Shown: positions 42,525 to 51,881 of the stretch, piece after piece | How positions within the stretch are numbered: the first letter of the stretch is position 1 | How the letters are laid out: the number at the start of each line of letters is the position of its first letter | Source: Agathobacter ruminis | Lineage (GTDB): Bacteria > Bacillota > Clostridia > Lachnospirales > Lachnospiraceae | Assembly (NCBI RefSeq): GCF_002735305.1 | Contig: NZ_PDYG01000001.1 | Location: 32,608 to 96,607, forward strand | DNA: 64,000 bases | Direction: 5' to 3' | The notes under the pieces: model-generated | Told to the model about the DNA's origin: nothing | The model's input: only the letters and a program-made list of their open reading frames with translations | The model's database searches: none | Program-made: the position numbers and the translations under genes

Positions 42525-43826
42525 TTACACGATACCAATAAAGTCATAATAACCATCATCCCACGTAACATAGTTGGAATAATCTTTGCCACCATAATAT
42601 TTTATTCCATCTATCCCTGCACTTTTACAACACATAGAAATAAACGATGGAATCAAATACACCCTTGGATTTTTACCAACATCGTTTAATGGAAATCTTA
42701 TGTATCTGAGTAATGTATTCAATCCTCTCATATTTTTGGCAGACAAATCTATTAGTTTTGCATTTTTAGTAACACCCACCTTAACCGTTTGCAAAACCAT
42801 ATCCTCTTTATCTTTTGCAGACATATGCTTACATATTTCTGTCTCTGCGCCTGTTTTTACATCAGAAAAATAAAAATATGCCTGTCCAGCATGATTATAT
42901 CTACCTGGGCCTGCCACCCCATATGGTGCTTTTTTCATTTGCTTCCAAACATATGGTGCTTCATCTTTTGCACGCGCTCTACAATGATAGTATTCGTTAC
43001 AATCAAACCCCATCTGAAATGGAAAATGGCAAATTAATCTATAAATCTTTTTCCCAACCTCATTCTGCAGTGCAAGCATAGGCATTTCGTCCAAATAAGT
43101 CATGAAATTCATAAGTTCATTCTCATTAAAGACTTCCTCCGAATCAGCTAGTTCAAATAAATCTTCACTTCTACAGATAATATTTAATTCTTTTGCATTA
43201 GCATAATCATTTTCATTTGGTACACTAACAAACTTTCGTTCATCACTTTTGTAAACAATACTCTCATTATATGCTAGTCGTTCAACACTAGATTTATTTA
43301 GTTCAGAAATGGCTGTTGCTAATCCAGCTGGCATAACAATATCTGGTTTTATGTTTTTCATCAACTCTGACGTTTTAACAAACGAAAAATCAGCCATTGC
43401 TATTGAAGTGCTATCCAAAGACTTTTGAATTGCATTAACACATGCAGAAATATTTGAATTTGCCAATCCCAATTGAACATCCTTCAACATCTGGGTAGCA
43501 TTTGGTAAACTGGCCATCACAACAGCAGCAGATTGAACATTTGCTAACTGCTTCGCCACCTCACCATTACTGAACACTTGTGCTGCGATATACTTCTGAC
43601 TCATCATCTCGGAAATAACAGGCTGGATATTCATCTGTAACTGAGAAGCCTTTAATGCGCTATTTATGTTACTTTGCAATCCTTCCACTGATTTGAACTG
43701 CTCCGCAACTATTTTTAGTGCTGACGTCATTCCTTTAAAATTAATCTGTCTAATTACTTTCTTCGTTGATTCCGAAAGCTGGCCTAACGATTCAGCAACA
43801 TTTATATAGTCTTTTGCAGATGCCAT
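42525..43826 (-). CDS. RES-domain protein, 433 aa
   Basis: Starts at ATG 43826 (GGGAGGGG upstream; frame open to 43844). The N-terminal ~200 residues are Ala/Ser/Gln-rich helices that look coiled. The C-terminal ~170 residues match the RES fold: YYHCRARAKDEAPYV (first Arg), GPGRYNHAGQAYFYFSDVKT (Tyr and Ser/Glu block), GAETEI (Glu). RES toxins split NAD+; normally an Xre antitoxin is adjacent, which is absent here. It is the first gene of a probable three-gene operon with the 169-aa and RT-HD genes. Confidence 0.8.
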   Translation of the reverse strand: MASAKDYINVAESLGQLSESTKKVIRQINFKGMTSALKIVAEQFKSVEGLQSNINSALKASQLQMNIQPVISEMMSQKYIAAQVFSNGEVAKQLANVQSAAVVMASLPNATQMLKDVQLGLANSNISACVNAIQKSLDSTSIAMADFSFVKTSELMKNIKPDIVMPAGLATAISELNKSSVERLAYNESIVYKSDERKFVSVPNENDYANAKELNIICRSEDLFELADSEEVFNENELMNFMTYLDEMPMLALQNEVGKKIYRLICHFPFQMGFDCNEYYHCRARAKDEAPYVWKQMKKAPYGVAGPGRYNHAGQAYFYFSDVKTGAETEICKHMSAKDKEDMVLQTVKVGVTKNAKLIDLSAKNMRGLNTLLRYIRFPLNDVGKNPRVYLIPSFISMCCKSAGIDGIKYYGGKDYSNYVTWDDGYYDFIGIV

Positions 43827-43846
43827 TGCAATATCCCCTCCCAATA

Positions 43847-44029
43847 CTAGCCTTGATATTTCTTAAAGTTTTCTGCCTGCTCTAATACTTCCTTGTATAC
43901 ATCATCAATCGTTACCGGTGGATAGTCATACTTATCCAATAAAAGAATTAGGTCCACCTGAAGATTTGCTTTTATATCTTCTCTTGTTGAAAAATCCGGG
44001 TATTTAGCCTTATCTTCAACTACAACCAA
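43847..44029 (-). pseudogene. 3' remnant of a type I restriction hsdR gene
   Basis: About 60 codons: VVVEDKAKYPDFSTREDIKA, then LILLLDKYDYPPVTIDDVYK, ending AENFKKYQG. This is the typical C-terminal end of HsdR proteins (DUF3387-like). The rest of the gene is gone; the 5' side joins directly to the mazG-like remnant. Confidence 0.8.
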
Positions 44030-44082
44030 TCACGGTCTTCTGTAAATTTTCGGATTCTATTTAGTGTTTGTTGGTTCATTTT
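44030..44082 (-). pseudogene. 5' remnant of a second mazG-like gene
   Basis: Reads MNQQTLNRIRKFTEDRDW then stop after the junction. It is nearly identical to the first codons of the mazG-like gene at 38287-38607 (RIRKFTEDRDW). The sequence changes to hsdR at the junction near 44029. Confidence 0.75.
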
Positions 44083-44104
44083 CCTAATTAATTCCTATCA
44101 TATT

Positions 44105-44275
44105 ATTCTGCGTCACTTCTTGCTCTTGCCAAAAGAGAATCTACCAATAAAGCCATATGGCCATCTGCAACGGATACACCAATCCAGCTACCCTCGCTAA
44201 AATGATCTCTTCTAAAGTGCCATGCAATAACAGCAAGTATTTGTTTCTCTGTAAGATTAGCTATTCGTCCAATCT
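44105..44275 (-). pseudogene. 3' remnant of a DUF6508-like gene
   Basis: A start-less frame reads IGRIANLTEKQILAVIAWHF, then RRDHFSEGSWIGVSVADGHM and ends LLARARSDAE then stop. This resembles the C-terminus of DUF6508 proteins. The 5' part is missing. Remnant next to other gene ends, so this 300-base stretch is recombination debris. Confidence 0.65.
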
Positions 44276-44317
44276 ACAACATTACCATCCTGGTCAATTA
44301 TTACTTCGTTGCAATTT

Positions 44318-44887
44318 TCAGTAGTTAATTCGTTTGTAATCTTCCCACCAAAAATTTGCTTTGGGCTTCTTTTTCTTGCACCCTTGTTTTGTTTTTGGAA
44401 TTGTTTCTGCGCCATCCTCCATACTTTTTGGGGACTTCTTTGAATTTACGTTAGTAGCCGTTCCATCACGATTCACCTTCATCGTTCCAGATTCAAGTCC
44501 AGCAATCACCTTGTCAATCTTAGAATACGAATTAGCAAACTTCTTTGATTTATAAGCTTGAACGATCTTCTCATGTTTCTTTTTCCCCATGTAATCAATG
44601 AGTTGCTGAGTACTAACTTGACAATAATCACCCCCACGCACGTTTTCGATGCCATATTTTCTCATCAACTCAACCGTAATATTCTGTTCCATTTGTTCAG
44701 CATTTCTTTTGTATTTCGTATGAGTATTTCTTATAAATACAATACATATAGGCTTGTAACGGTATGTAAAGGAAGCACCTTTACCAGATTTATGTTCTGC
44801 ATATCTTCGGGCTGGTTCTTTTGTAATCCCAACATAAAACTTCCCGCATTCAAGCGCCAGAACATATACCTTATATTCATCTATCAT
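44318..44887 (-). CDS. GIY-YIG nuclease family protein
   Basis: A 189-residue protein with an N-terminal GIY-YIG domain: VYVLALECGKFYVGITKEPA, then RRYAEHKSGKGASFTYRYKP, with Arg and Glu positions of the active site (EQMEQNITVELMRKYG). The C-terminal third is Lys-rich and ends in a short aromatic motif (NFWWEDYK). It follows brxL by 67 bases and could be part of the BREX operon or a separate nuclease. Confidence 0.85.
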   Translation of the reverse strand: MIDEYKVYVLALECGKFYVGITKEPARRYAEHKSGKGASFTYRYKPICIVFIRNTHTKYKRNAEQMEQNITVELMRKYGIENVRGGDYCQVSTQQLIDYMGKKKHEKIVQAYKSKKFANSYSKIDKVIAGLESGTMKVNRDGTATNVNSKKSPKSMEDGAETIPKTKQGCKKKKPKANFWWEDYKRINY

Positions 44888-44954
44888 TTCTGCGAGTTCC
44901 CCACCATTTACTATCCAAATAGGCTTTTGTATGTGCTAATGCAGCTTGTATTTT

Positions 44955-47081
44955 TTATTCCACTCCTAACGCTTTAAATACCGCATCCTCTGCACTCTGA
45001 TAGAATATCAGATTAAAACTGCTCATCAAATCAGGAGGTACAGTTCCAAGGTCTACTGCTGAAGTCTGAGGAAGAAGCACTTTCTTTGCGCCACTATCTA
45101 GACATACCTGAAGTGTATCAGCAAGATTCTCTGTCTTAATCATAGTTCCACTGATGCTAATCTCTCCCAATACTGCAAGGGAACTCTGTACAGGTTTTCC
45201 GAGTGCTATAGAGCACAGTGCAATAAGTGTTGGCAATGCCAATGAGCTTGTCATTCCAAGTCCCTGCAGATCCTGATAATTGATAACAAAATCCTTATTA
45301 CCTACTCCGATAGCCCCACTGATACGCCCTGCATTCGCTTTTAAGAAACTATACGCAGTATTAGTAGCCTCTTTGCATCCTCTATCTGATCCAAGACCGG
45401 TTCTATCAAACTTCCCATTACCAGGAAGCATCTGAGATTCCAAGCGGAATACTCCTAGCATGCCTGACTTACCGTGAGAAACTGTATATACCTGACCCGG
45501 ATTCATCATGCCTTCAGGAATAAGTTTGCCTCCTCCCTGTTCAGGTACAGAAACATAATGTTCCTCAAAAGTCTCATTATCGATGTATGAGAAGTTCACA
45601 TCATAGAACTCCATGCCTCCTAACTTTTTAAGCTGCTCTTTTACTCTACGACGCATTTCTAAGGAAATCTGTATAATCTCCTCAAGCTGCTCCTTAGTAA
45701 ACTCTCCGTCTGGATAAACAATCTTTATAAGACCACCTACCATCTTACGAACAGCAATTGTATCTCGCTGATTTAGGTTCTTTCCTAAACGGAAGTACTT
45801 CTCAATAGCATCGCCATACTGTTCCTTACGAAGCTCTCTGATAAATTCAGCAAGATAATCGGTTATAAAGCCATAATCATTAGTAAAATGCTCTGGTCTA
45901 AACTTAGGAATCTCCCAACCTGGAACATAACAATGCATTCTATCAAGAAATGCCGTATCTGTTCCCATTTCTGCAGGGAATGGATCAAATAAACTGCTGG
46001 TCTTTAAAAGTACATCCACACTCTGATTGATATTTCCAACGAATACCATTGAAGCAGACGCCGCCTTTTCTTCTTTCCCACGAGCAAATGAGCCAGACGC
46101 CATGTAATCCTTCATAATCTGTACGCCATCTTTATCCTTGAAATTGATACCAGCAACCTCATCAAAAGCAACGCAATCCCACATGCCAACAAGCCCCATA
46201 GTATGTCTACCCATGTTATAGAACAAATTAGCCACAGTAGTTTGACCTCCCGATACTAGGATACTATTAGGCGATACTTCCTTGTATATATGAGACTTAC
46301 CTGTACTACGAGGGCCAAGTTCACAAAGATTAAAGTTGTTCTCCACCAGTGGAACTAGTCGTAGTAACAAAAGCCATTTTTCACGCTCAGTAAGTCTATC
46401 TGGCTCCATTCCTATGGAACGAAGCATTACATCAATCCATTCCTCTTTTGTAAATGCTTTTCGTCCCTGCTTGAGCTCATTAATATCTACAGATGGCATC
46501 TGAATTGGTTTCAGACTATTGATTGTAATTACAGGAGCATCCTTTTTCTTCTTTTTCTTGGGCTCATCCTTAACAAAACCTATAGGATTTGATTCCTCGA
46601 CTTCCGCATTGTATTCAAGATTAATAATGCACCAGATTCCTCCACAAAGAAGTCTGTCGTATTTTTCTGGATATTCTTCAGCAATTGGCACACCACCTAG
46701 GCCAAGGTTTGAAAACTCAGCTTCATATTCATCATATTTAAGATTTAAGCTTACTGTAATTCTGTCAATGATACTCATTGAACCACGTTGACGCAGCTTT
46801 GAAAGTATCTTCTCAGATTCATCAGGACGCACATAATTATCTGCCAGAATGTGCTTTACGCTTTCCACTCCAGATTTTATGATTTCTTCATCTTCTGAAT
46901 TACAATATTGCCCCAAAAGGTATTCCAATACGTATACTGGTACATTGGCACCTTCTTTTATATGTTTGGTTAAATCCTTGCGAACTATTTTCCCATCAAA
47001 GTTTTTTCGGAGTTTAGCATTAACAGACACACCATCTCCATTTATCTCTTCGACACTATTTATCAGCATGTTCCCTGCCAT
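44955..47081 (-). CDS. brxL: BREX Lon-like ATPase/protease BrxL
   Basis: About 708 residues from ATG 47081 (AGGAGGATAT upstream). Central AAA+ ATPase: Walker A GPRSTGKSH (about residues 256-264), Walker B in CVAFDEVAGINFK. The C-terminal ~170 residues are a Lon-type domain with DFVINYQDLQGLGMTSSLAL and the Lys in SGAKKVLLPQTSA. BrxL is the last core gene of type I BREX; work on homologues indicates DNA-binding hexameric rings. The call follows from motif order and neighbouring genes. Confidence 0.95.
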   Translation of the reverse strand: MAGNMLINSVEEINGDGVSVNAKLRKNFDGKIVRKDLTKHIKEGANVPVYVLEYLLGQYCNSEDEEIIKSGVESVKHILADNYVRPDESEKILSKLRQRGSMSIIDRITVSLNLKYDEYEAEFSNLGLGGVPIAEEYPEKYDRLLCGGIWCIINLEYNAEVEESNPIGFVKDEPKKKKKKDAPVITINSLKPIQMPSVDINELKQGRKAFTKEEWIDVMLRSIGMEPDRLTEREKWLLLLRLVPLVENNFNLCELGPRSTGKSHIYKEVSPNSILVSGGQTTVANLFYNMGRHTMGLVGMWDCVAFDEVAGINFKDKDGVQIMKDYMASGSFARGKEEKAASASMVFVGNINQSVDVLLKTSSLFDPFPAEMGTDTAFLDRMHCYVPGWEIPKFRPEHFTNDYGFITDYLAEFIRELRKEQYGDAIEKYFRLGKNLNQRDTIAVRKMVGGLIKIVYPDGEFTKEQLEEIIQISLEMRRRVKEQLKKLGGMEFYDVNFSYIDNETFEEHYVSVPEQGGGKLIPEGMMNPGQVYTVSHGKSGMLGVFRLESQMLPGNGKFDRTGLGSDRGCKEATNTAYSFLKANAGRISGAIGVGNKDFVINYQDLQGLGMTSSLALPTLIALCSIALGKPVQSSLAVLGEISISGTMIKTENLADTLQVCLDSGAKKVLLPQTSAVDLGTVPPDLMSSFNLIFYQSAEDAVFKALGVE

Positions 47082-47103
47082 ATATCCTCCTAACATTTAT
47101 CTC

Positions 47104-47898
47104 TTATCCTATTTTTTTCAAAAAATCCCTGCCCAATTTGGTAATAGAATATGATTCAGTTTTTTTTACTTTCTTTGTCTTTCCAAGCCTAATGTTACTT
47201 AGATTTCCATTCTTTTTATTTTCTTCTTTTACACGTTTATCTAAATATTCAACTACAAGATCTATATTTGCATCTCTCTGGTCATCGTTATTACTATACA
47301 AAAGACCATGCCGCTCAAGTTTCGCCTTTATCATATCCATCTGCTCATAAGATATGCCTCGTTTTTCACATACATTTAGCCAATTTTCTTCATATTCATA
47401 GCTATACATCTTGAGTACATCAATATCTAACACTGTTAACTGATTAAGAGTTTCGAGAAAAATAAGCATAATATCATCTGTAGTATCCATATTCATCATA
47501 TTGATAAACCCTTGTATTTGGTACGGAACTTTTTCTATCTGTTTTTCTTCATATAAATTATCAAGAATCCATTCAACATATAATCCCCTGAATTTATCCT
47601 GCATTTCATTTGATAAAGAAGTAATGTGATTATCTAGCACATCTATTTTCTTATCTAATACAGATAACGCTTCTTTTATATTTCTTTCAAAACGTTTTTC
47701 TTTATATGTAAGCCTTATTCCATTGAGTCGTGGTGCTATTGCAGCAAAAACCGAACCAATTGCTAATGCAGTGCCTTCTTCTACAACATGTTTTCCTAGC
47801 TCCGCTGCAGCCGTTTTTGCCAAATCACTTTCTAAAAAATCCTGTGCTCCATTTTCAGAAACAGCATTTATAAAGTCTTCCAATTTTCCCTTTGCCAT
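47104..47898 (-). CDS. Hypothetical protein, 264 aa, inserted in the BREX operon
   Basis: Not a core BREX gene. A hydrophobic or amphipathic stretch lies near residues 40-58 (EEGTALAIGSVFAAIAPRL); the middle is helical with a coiled-coil segment (about 70-105); the last ~70 residues look like a winged helix (ESYSITKLGRDFLKKIG). The pattern is reminiscent of membrane-linked abortive-infection proteins, but I cannot name a family. It lies between pglZ and brxL with short gaps, so it is transcribed with them. Confidence 0.75.
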   Translation of the reverse strand: MAKGKLEDFINAVSENGAQDFLESDLAKTAAAELGKHVVEEGTALAIGSVFAAIAPRLNGIRLTYKEKRFERNIKEALSVLDKKIDVLDNHITSLSNEMQDKFRGLYVEWILDNLYEEKQIEKVPYQIQGFINMMNMDTTDDIMLIFLETLNQLTVLDIDVLKMYSYEYEENWLNVCEKRGISYEQMDMIKAKLERHGLLYSNNDDQRDANIDLVVEYLDKRVKEENKKNGNLSNIRLGKTKKVKKTESYSITKLGRDFLKKIG

Positions 47899-47907
47899 TA
47901 CTTACTC

Positions 47908-50424
47908 CTACCAATTAAAATCATCAGCAAATGTTAAATCCATCATTACCGGATGTCTGAATAATTCAAGACCGGTATTGTCATCAGTTACAACCAAGTA
48001 GTATTGCTTATCCTTGTCATATTTCTGATTCTTGAAGTTGAATCTCATACGGAATATACGCTTTGCAGAATCAGGTTCTCTGCTGTCAGCCACATATATA
48101 TTCTCGTTAGAAATTCGCTCATCATCCTCAGACATAAATACCAAACGATAAGTCGTTTCTTTCACCGTATCACTAACTGGTTCTGACTGAATAAAATCCA
48201 TTCCAGTTATAAGGTTTGTAATCTTCTGAACCATACTTACCAAGCTGATAGATACCGGCTTAGTCTCCATATGGCCGCGCTCCATCTTTATATCAATTAC
48301 AGGGATAATCATTTCCTGCGGAGATGAACCACCGTGAACGAAATTCTGTCCGCCTCCGGAAACTTTGAATACATTACTACTTGTTGGGAATGAAACAACC
48401 TTGTCATCTTCATATCCCAATACATAACCTAGTCCAAGGTTAGAAACGCCATCTTCTGTAATCGGATTCTTTGAAACAATATATCTGCGATTAATCCAAG
48501 CGTCTTTACCGCTAACACCACCAATTTTATCGCTCTCAGTCACCTTATCTCTCTTATAGATAAAGCCATGGTCTGATGTAACAACAAATCTATAAGTGTT
48601 AGCATTAACAGATATCTTTCTTATCAAATCCGAAATTTCTTTGATTGCTTCTTCGCAAGCAACAAATACTTCGTCCTCTGTATTTGCCTTATCACCTCTG
48701 GCATCAATCTGGTTATGATAAACATAAATAACCTGCTTACCTGTGAAGATATTTCTAAGTTCTGTCTTCTTAAGATTCTTGATATCATCAAACTGTATGC
48801 AGATACTATCTTTGCTATGTGCCTGTAAAACAGTCTGTCTTCCTACTAAATCATTGCATAATACATCATCTGCATATACTTCATAATCATCTCTCATCTC
48901 AAGAGTCTTATGCGGTAACAATGCAGCCATACCAAGTCTCGTATAAGAGGGCAGTGAACTCATCATAGGTGACAGCTTCGCTGTACATCTAGGATCATCT
49001 TTCATCTGCTCAAATAGTTCTCGTCCCACTTCATATCTCATCGCATCAGAAATAATTACAACTGTTCTTTCCTTTGATTGATTAACATATCGATTGTAAA
49101 AATTTCTCTGTAGCGGAAGTACAATCAGCCCGTCTTCGCCACAAAATGATGTGTTCCATCTCGGAATCAAGTCATTCAGGTATTCATTGGTGTAAATGTT
49201 TTCCACTAAAGTCTGTAACTTCTCATAATTGGTTGTATCTTCAAGCTTGTCGTAGTAAAAATAGAATTTTCTATATGCAGTATCGATAAGATAATCTTCT
49301 GTCTCATATTTCTTCACGATGCTCTTCATATCATCACTGCCACCATAATTTGCAGCATTGATGATTGTTAAAGCATTCTCTAACATCTCATAAGCATTCT
49401 CGTATTTCTCACCGAAATGCATCTTTGAACGCATATCACATATTTGAAGTAAATCCATCTCATCAAGTTTTACTCCAACGTCCTCAGATACAAGGCGCTC
49501 AGTAATCCATGCAAGAATAAGTTCATCCACATACGCGAAGGCATCCAGGTGAATAATATCTTCCGTCGCATATTTGGCCAGGTTATCTTCTACCTTAAGC
49601 CCCTGGGCTATACGAGCTGACAATCTATCATAATCATCTCTATACAGTACGCTGTTCATAAGATTATCAAGGAAAGCTATTACATTTCCCTGCTTCATTG
49701 AAACAAAGCTTCTCCATGATACAGGAACATCGCCTTGAAGGTATCTTGCAGCATAAGACACAAACAGTGTTACTATAAGTCTTTCAAGTGAAGGTTCTGA
49801 ATCTACGTAACCAAATTGCTGCTCACAAAGCTTCCAAAATGCTCCAAGAAGCTCATACTTATCCATTTCCTCAAGGTACTTGTTATCTTCAATATCACCT
49901 TCTGTGATGACAATACGTACTACTTCCTCAAAAGAACAGGTTCTCGTTTTACAAACTGCACTTAAAAGGCCCACACGGATATTCTCTTCATTAAAGTTCT
50001 CGATCTCAAGATCATAGAAACGTTGCGTCCTGTCCTTGTTAGCAAAGAACTTAATATGCTTCTCAATTACATGCTTATACTTTTCTTCGATGCCTAAATC
50101 CACAGACAGAAGTGAGGCTCTATCCGCAAAGAATCTCTTAGAATACAGCATGGTATCTTCAAGATGATTGTCTTTTACTTCCGGCTTTGGAAATGGAGCA
50201 TAAATCAGGTAATTTGTTGTAGTATCCTCTCTCTCAAGAAAGTACTTCGTATAGAACTGATTATCTTTCTCAAGTCTATAGACTTTGGCATTCTCCAACT
50301 CTACGGAATCCATATCCTCTTCAAATTCTGCCTTGTCATCATACCAAAACACAAGCTTACGTGTTTCTCCTATAAACTCTGTATTAAGTTTATCAATTAT
50401 CTGTTTTAGATTTAATTCTGCCAT
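47908..50424 (-). CDS. pglZ: BREX alkaline phosphatase-like protein PglZ
   Basis: An 838-residue PglZ of the type A/BREX-1 group. Central phosphatase-like core: TVVIISDAMRYEVGRELF (metal Asp near 460) and FVVTSDHGFIYKRDKV (Asp 618-His 619), then GGGQNFVHGGSSPQEMIIPV. Large helical N-terminal region. PglZ is the invariant marker of BREX and binds PglX in studied systems. Located after the HEPN gene rather than straight after pglX. Confidence 0.95.
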   Translation of the reverse strand: MAELNLKQIIDKLNTEFIGETRKLVFWYDDKAEFEEDMDSVELENAKVYRLEKDNQFYTKYFLEREDTTTNYLIYAPFPKPEVKDNHLEDTMLYSKRFFADRASLLSVDLGIEEKYKHVIEKHIKFFANKDRTQRFYDLEIENFNEENIRVGLLSAVCKTRTCSFEEVVRIVITEGDIEDNKYLEEMDKYELLGAFWKLCEQQFGYVDSEPSLERLIVTLFVSYAARYLQGDVPVSWRSFVSMKQGNVIAFLDNLMNSVLYRDDYDRLSARIAQGLKVEDNLAKYATEDIIHLDAFAYVDELILAWITERLVSEDVGVKLDEMDLLQICDMRSKMHFGEKYENAYEMLENALTIINAANYGGSDDMKSIVKKYETEDYLIDTAYRKFYFYYDKLEDTTNYEKLQTLVENIYTNEYLNDLIPRWNTSFCGEDGLIVLPLQRNFYNRYVNQSKERTVVIISDAMRYEVGRELFEQMKDDPRCTAKLSPMMSSLPSYTRLGMAALLPHKTLEMRDDYEVYADDVLCNDLVGRQTVLQAHSKDSICIQFDDIKNLKKTELRNIFTGKQVIYVYHNQIDARGDKANTEDEVFVACEEAIKEISDLIRKISVNANTYRFVVTSDHGFIYKRDKVTESDKIGGVSGKDAWINRRYIVSKNPITEDGVSNLGLGYVLGYEDDKVVSFPTSSNVFKVSGGGQNFVHGGSSPQEMIIPVIDIKMERGHMETKPVSISLVSMVQKITNLITGMDFIQSEPVSDTVKETTYRLVFMSEDDERISNENIYVADSREPDSAKRIFRMRFNFKNQKYDKDKQYYLVVTDDNTGLELFRHPVMMDLTFADDFNW

Positions 50425-50445
50425 TATTACTCCATCCTAACCTTG

Positions 50446-51873
50446 CTAAACTGCAACATTCTCGCTAAACAATTCCTTTATTCCTTGTCTCACTTTATCA
50501 TCTGGAACCCCAGCTTTTTTCAATCGTATTGCATACGTAAGCTCTTCTATAGTCTTTGTATCAGTAAGATGTATCGCGTCTAATTTAAAATCCATCTTAC
50601 TATGTGCAATACCATTACGGATCTCTCCAACTCTTCCGCATATAGCATTTATTATTTCATCCGTATAACCACTGTAGTTATGACTAATAAAAGGTTTTAT
50701 GATAGCTTCGCAATCATGAATTGCTTTTTCAACATTTTGCGCATAACTATTATCCAGATTTGATACTGTCTTTTTGATACTAGTTGCATACTTTTTGGCA
50801 TCTCCTGTATGAGACTTTCTATATTCTTCGATTAATTCAACTATCTCTTTTTTTGTAGATATGTATAAATCCGAACGTTCATAGTCCTGGCCATATATAT
50901 TTCTGAACTCTCTTTCAAATTCTGACATAATCATAATCATTCTTCCTGATGAAAAATGTCTTCTATCTTCAATAGAGTTACAAATATGTGCATATCCCAT
51001 CTTTCCAAGCTTTATAGCTTTAAAAAGATTGGCTGTTTTGTTCTGAAGTACATCATATTTTATTATTCTATCTGCTGCCTTTTTGTGAGTTTCTTTCTCA
51101 TTATTTGAAGGAAATACTATTGTGCCTGCAAAATCTCTTTTACCCTCTTTGTTATAAAAGGTTTCAATAGCACTAAAGCTCACATTATTTCTATAAGTAA
51201 TAAATTTAAAAAAGCATCTAGCATGATAAACAACCGTTGTTATATCATCTACTCCAATTGGCTTTGAAAAAATAAAATACATATAGCTTGCAGCATCAAT
51301 CGGATTTAACGCTGTATTATAATGCATTGTTGCAAAGGCATCTAACTCAACAGATGTGCTTAGCCCCCTTTTTACCGAATAGCTTCCGCAGTCTCTTTTA
51401 GTTTTCTCATCGGTAGTTGAAACCGTCATCTTCTCTATGTAATTGTCTTCGCCAAATTTTACATCATTCCGTAGTGCTATTTGCGGAGGGAAAAAATAAT
51501 TAACTTCTGGTCCCGATACTCTGATTCCTTCAATCTGATCAAACCCGTACTCTTCTCTGCAATAGTAAAACCAATCTACTTCATAACTTTTAAATCCATG
51601 ATAATTTGAAGGTGAGTCTTTTACCGAAAAAACTATCCGATAGTGTTCAGAGGTTATACCCTCCAACTTAATGCTTTTTATCCATCCGCCAGACTTCGGC
51701 TTGATCAGATTATCAAAAAAGGCAAAGATATCTGCTGCCTCTTCCCATTCTTCTAAGTTAGGTGGATACAGGACTATGGAAAAGTCTTCCTCTATAAACT
51801 CAAATGGATAATCTATATCATTATATTTTAAATATCCCAATAGTCTTTCCGGCTTTTTTACAGACACCCTCAA
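50446..51873 (-). CDS. HEPN-domain (ApeA-like) protein inside the BREX operon
   Basis: About 475 residues; start TTG 51873 or GTG 51867 (GAGGAGG upstream). The N-terminal ~220 residues are beta-rich, as in ApeA N-terminal domains; the C-terminal region is helical and has VGEIRNGIAHSKMDF, where RNGIAH (residues 419-424) is the RNase motif R-x4-H of HEPN domains. HEPN proteins cut RNA in many defence systems. Its place between pglX2 and pglZ suggests an RNA-targeting backup to BREX. Confidence 0.8.
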   Translation of the reverse strand: MRVSVKKPERLLGYLKYNDIDYPFEFIEEDFSIVLYPPNLEEWEEAADIFAFFDNLIKPKSGGWIKSIKLEGITSEHYRIVFSVKDSPSNYHGFKSYEVDWFYYCREEYGFDQIEGIRVSGPEVNYFFPPQIALRNDVKFGEDNYIEKMTVSTTDEKTKRDCGSYSVKRGLSTSVELDAFATMHYNTALNPIDAASYMYFIFSKPIGVDDITTVVYHARCFFKFITYRNNVSFSAIETFYNKEGKRDFAGTIVFPSNNEKETHKKAADRIIKYDVLQNKTANLFKAIKLGKMGYAHICNSIEDRRHFSSGRMIMIMSEFEREFRNIYGQDYERSDLYISTKKEIVELIEEYRKSHTGDAKKYATSIKKTVSNLDNSYAQNVEKAIHDCEAIIKPFISHNYSGYTDEIINAICGRVGEIRNGIAHSKMDFKLDAIHLTDTKTIEELTYAIRLKKAGVPDDKVRQGIKELFSENVAV

Positions 51874-51881
51874 TACCTCCT

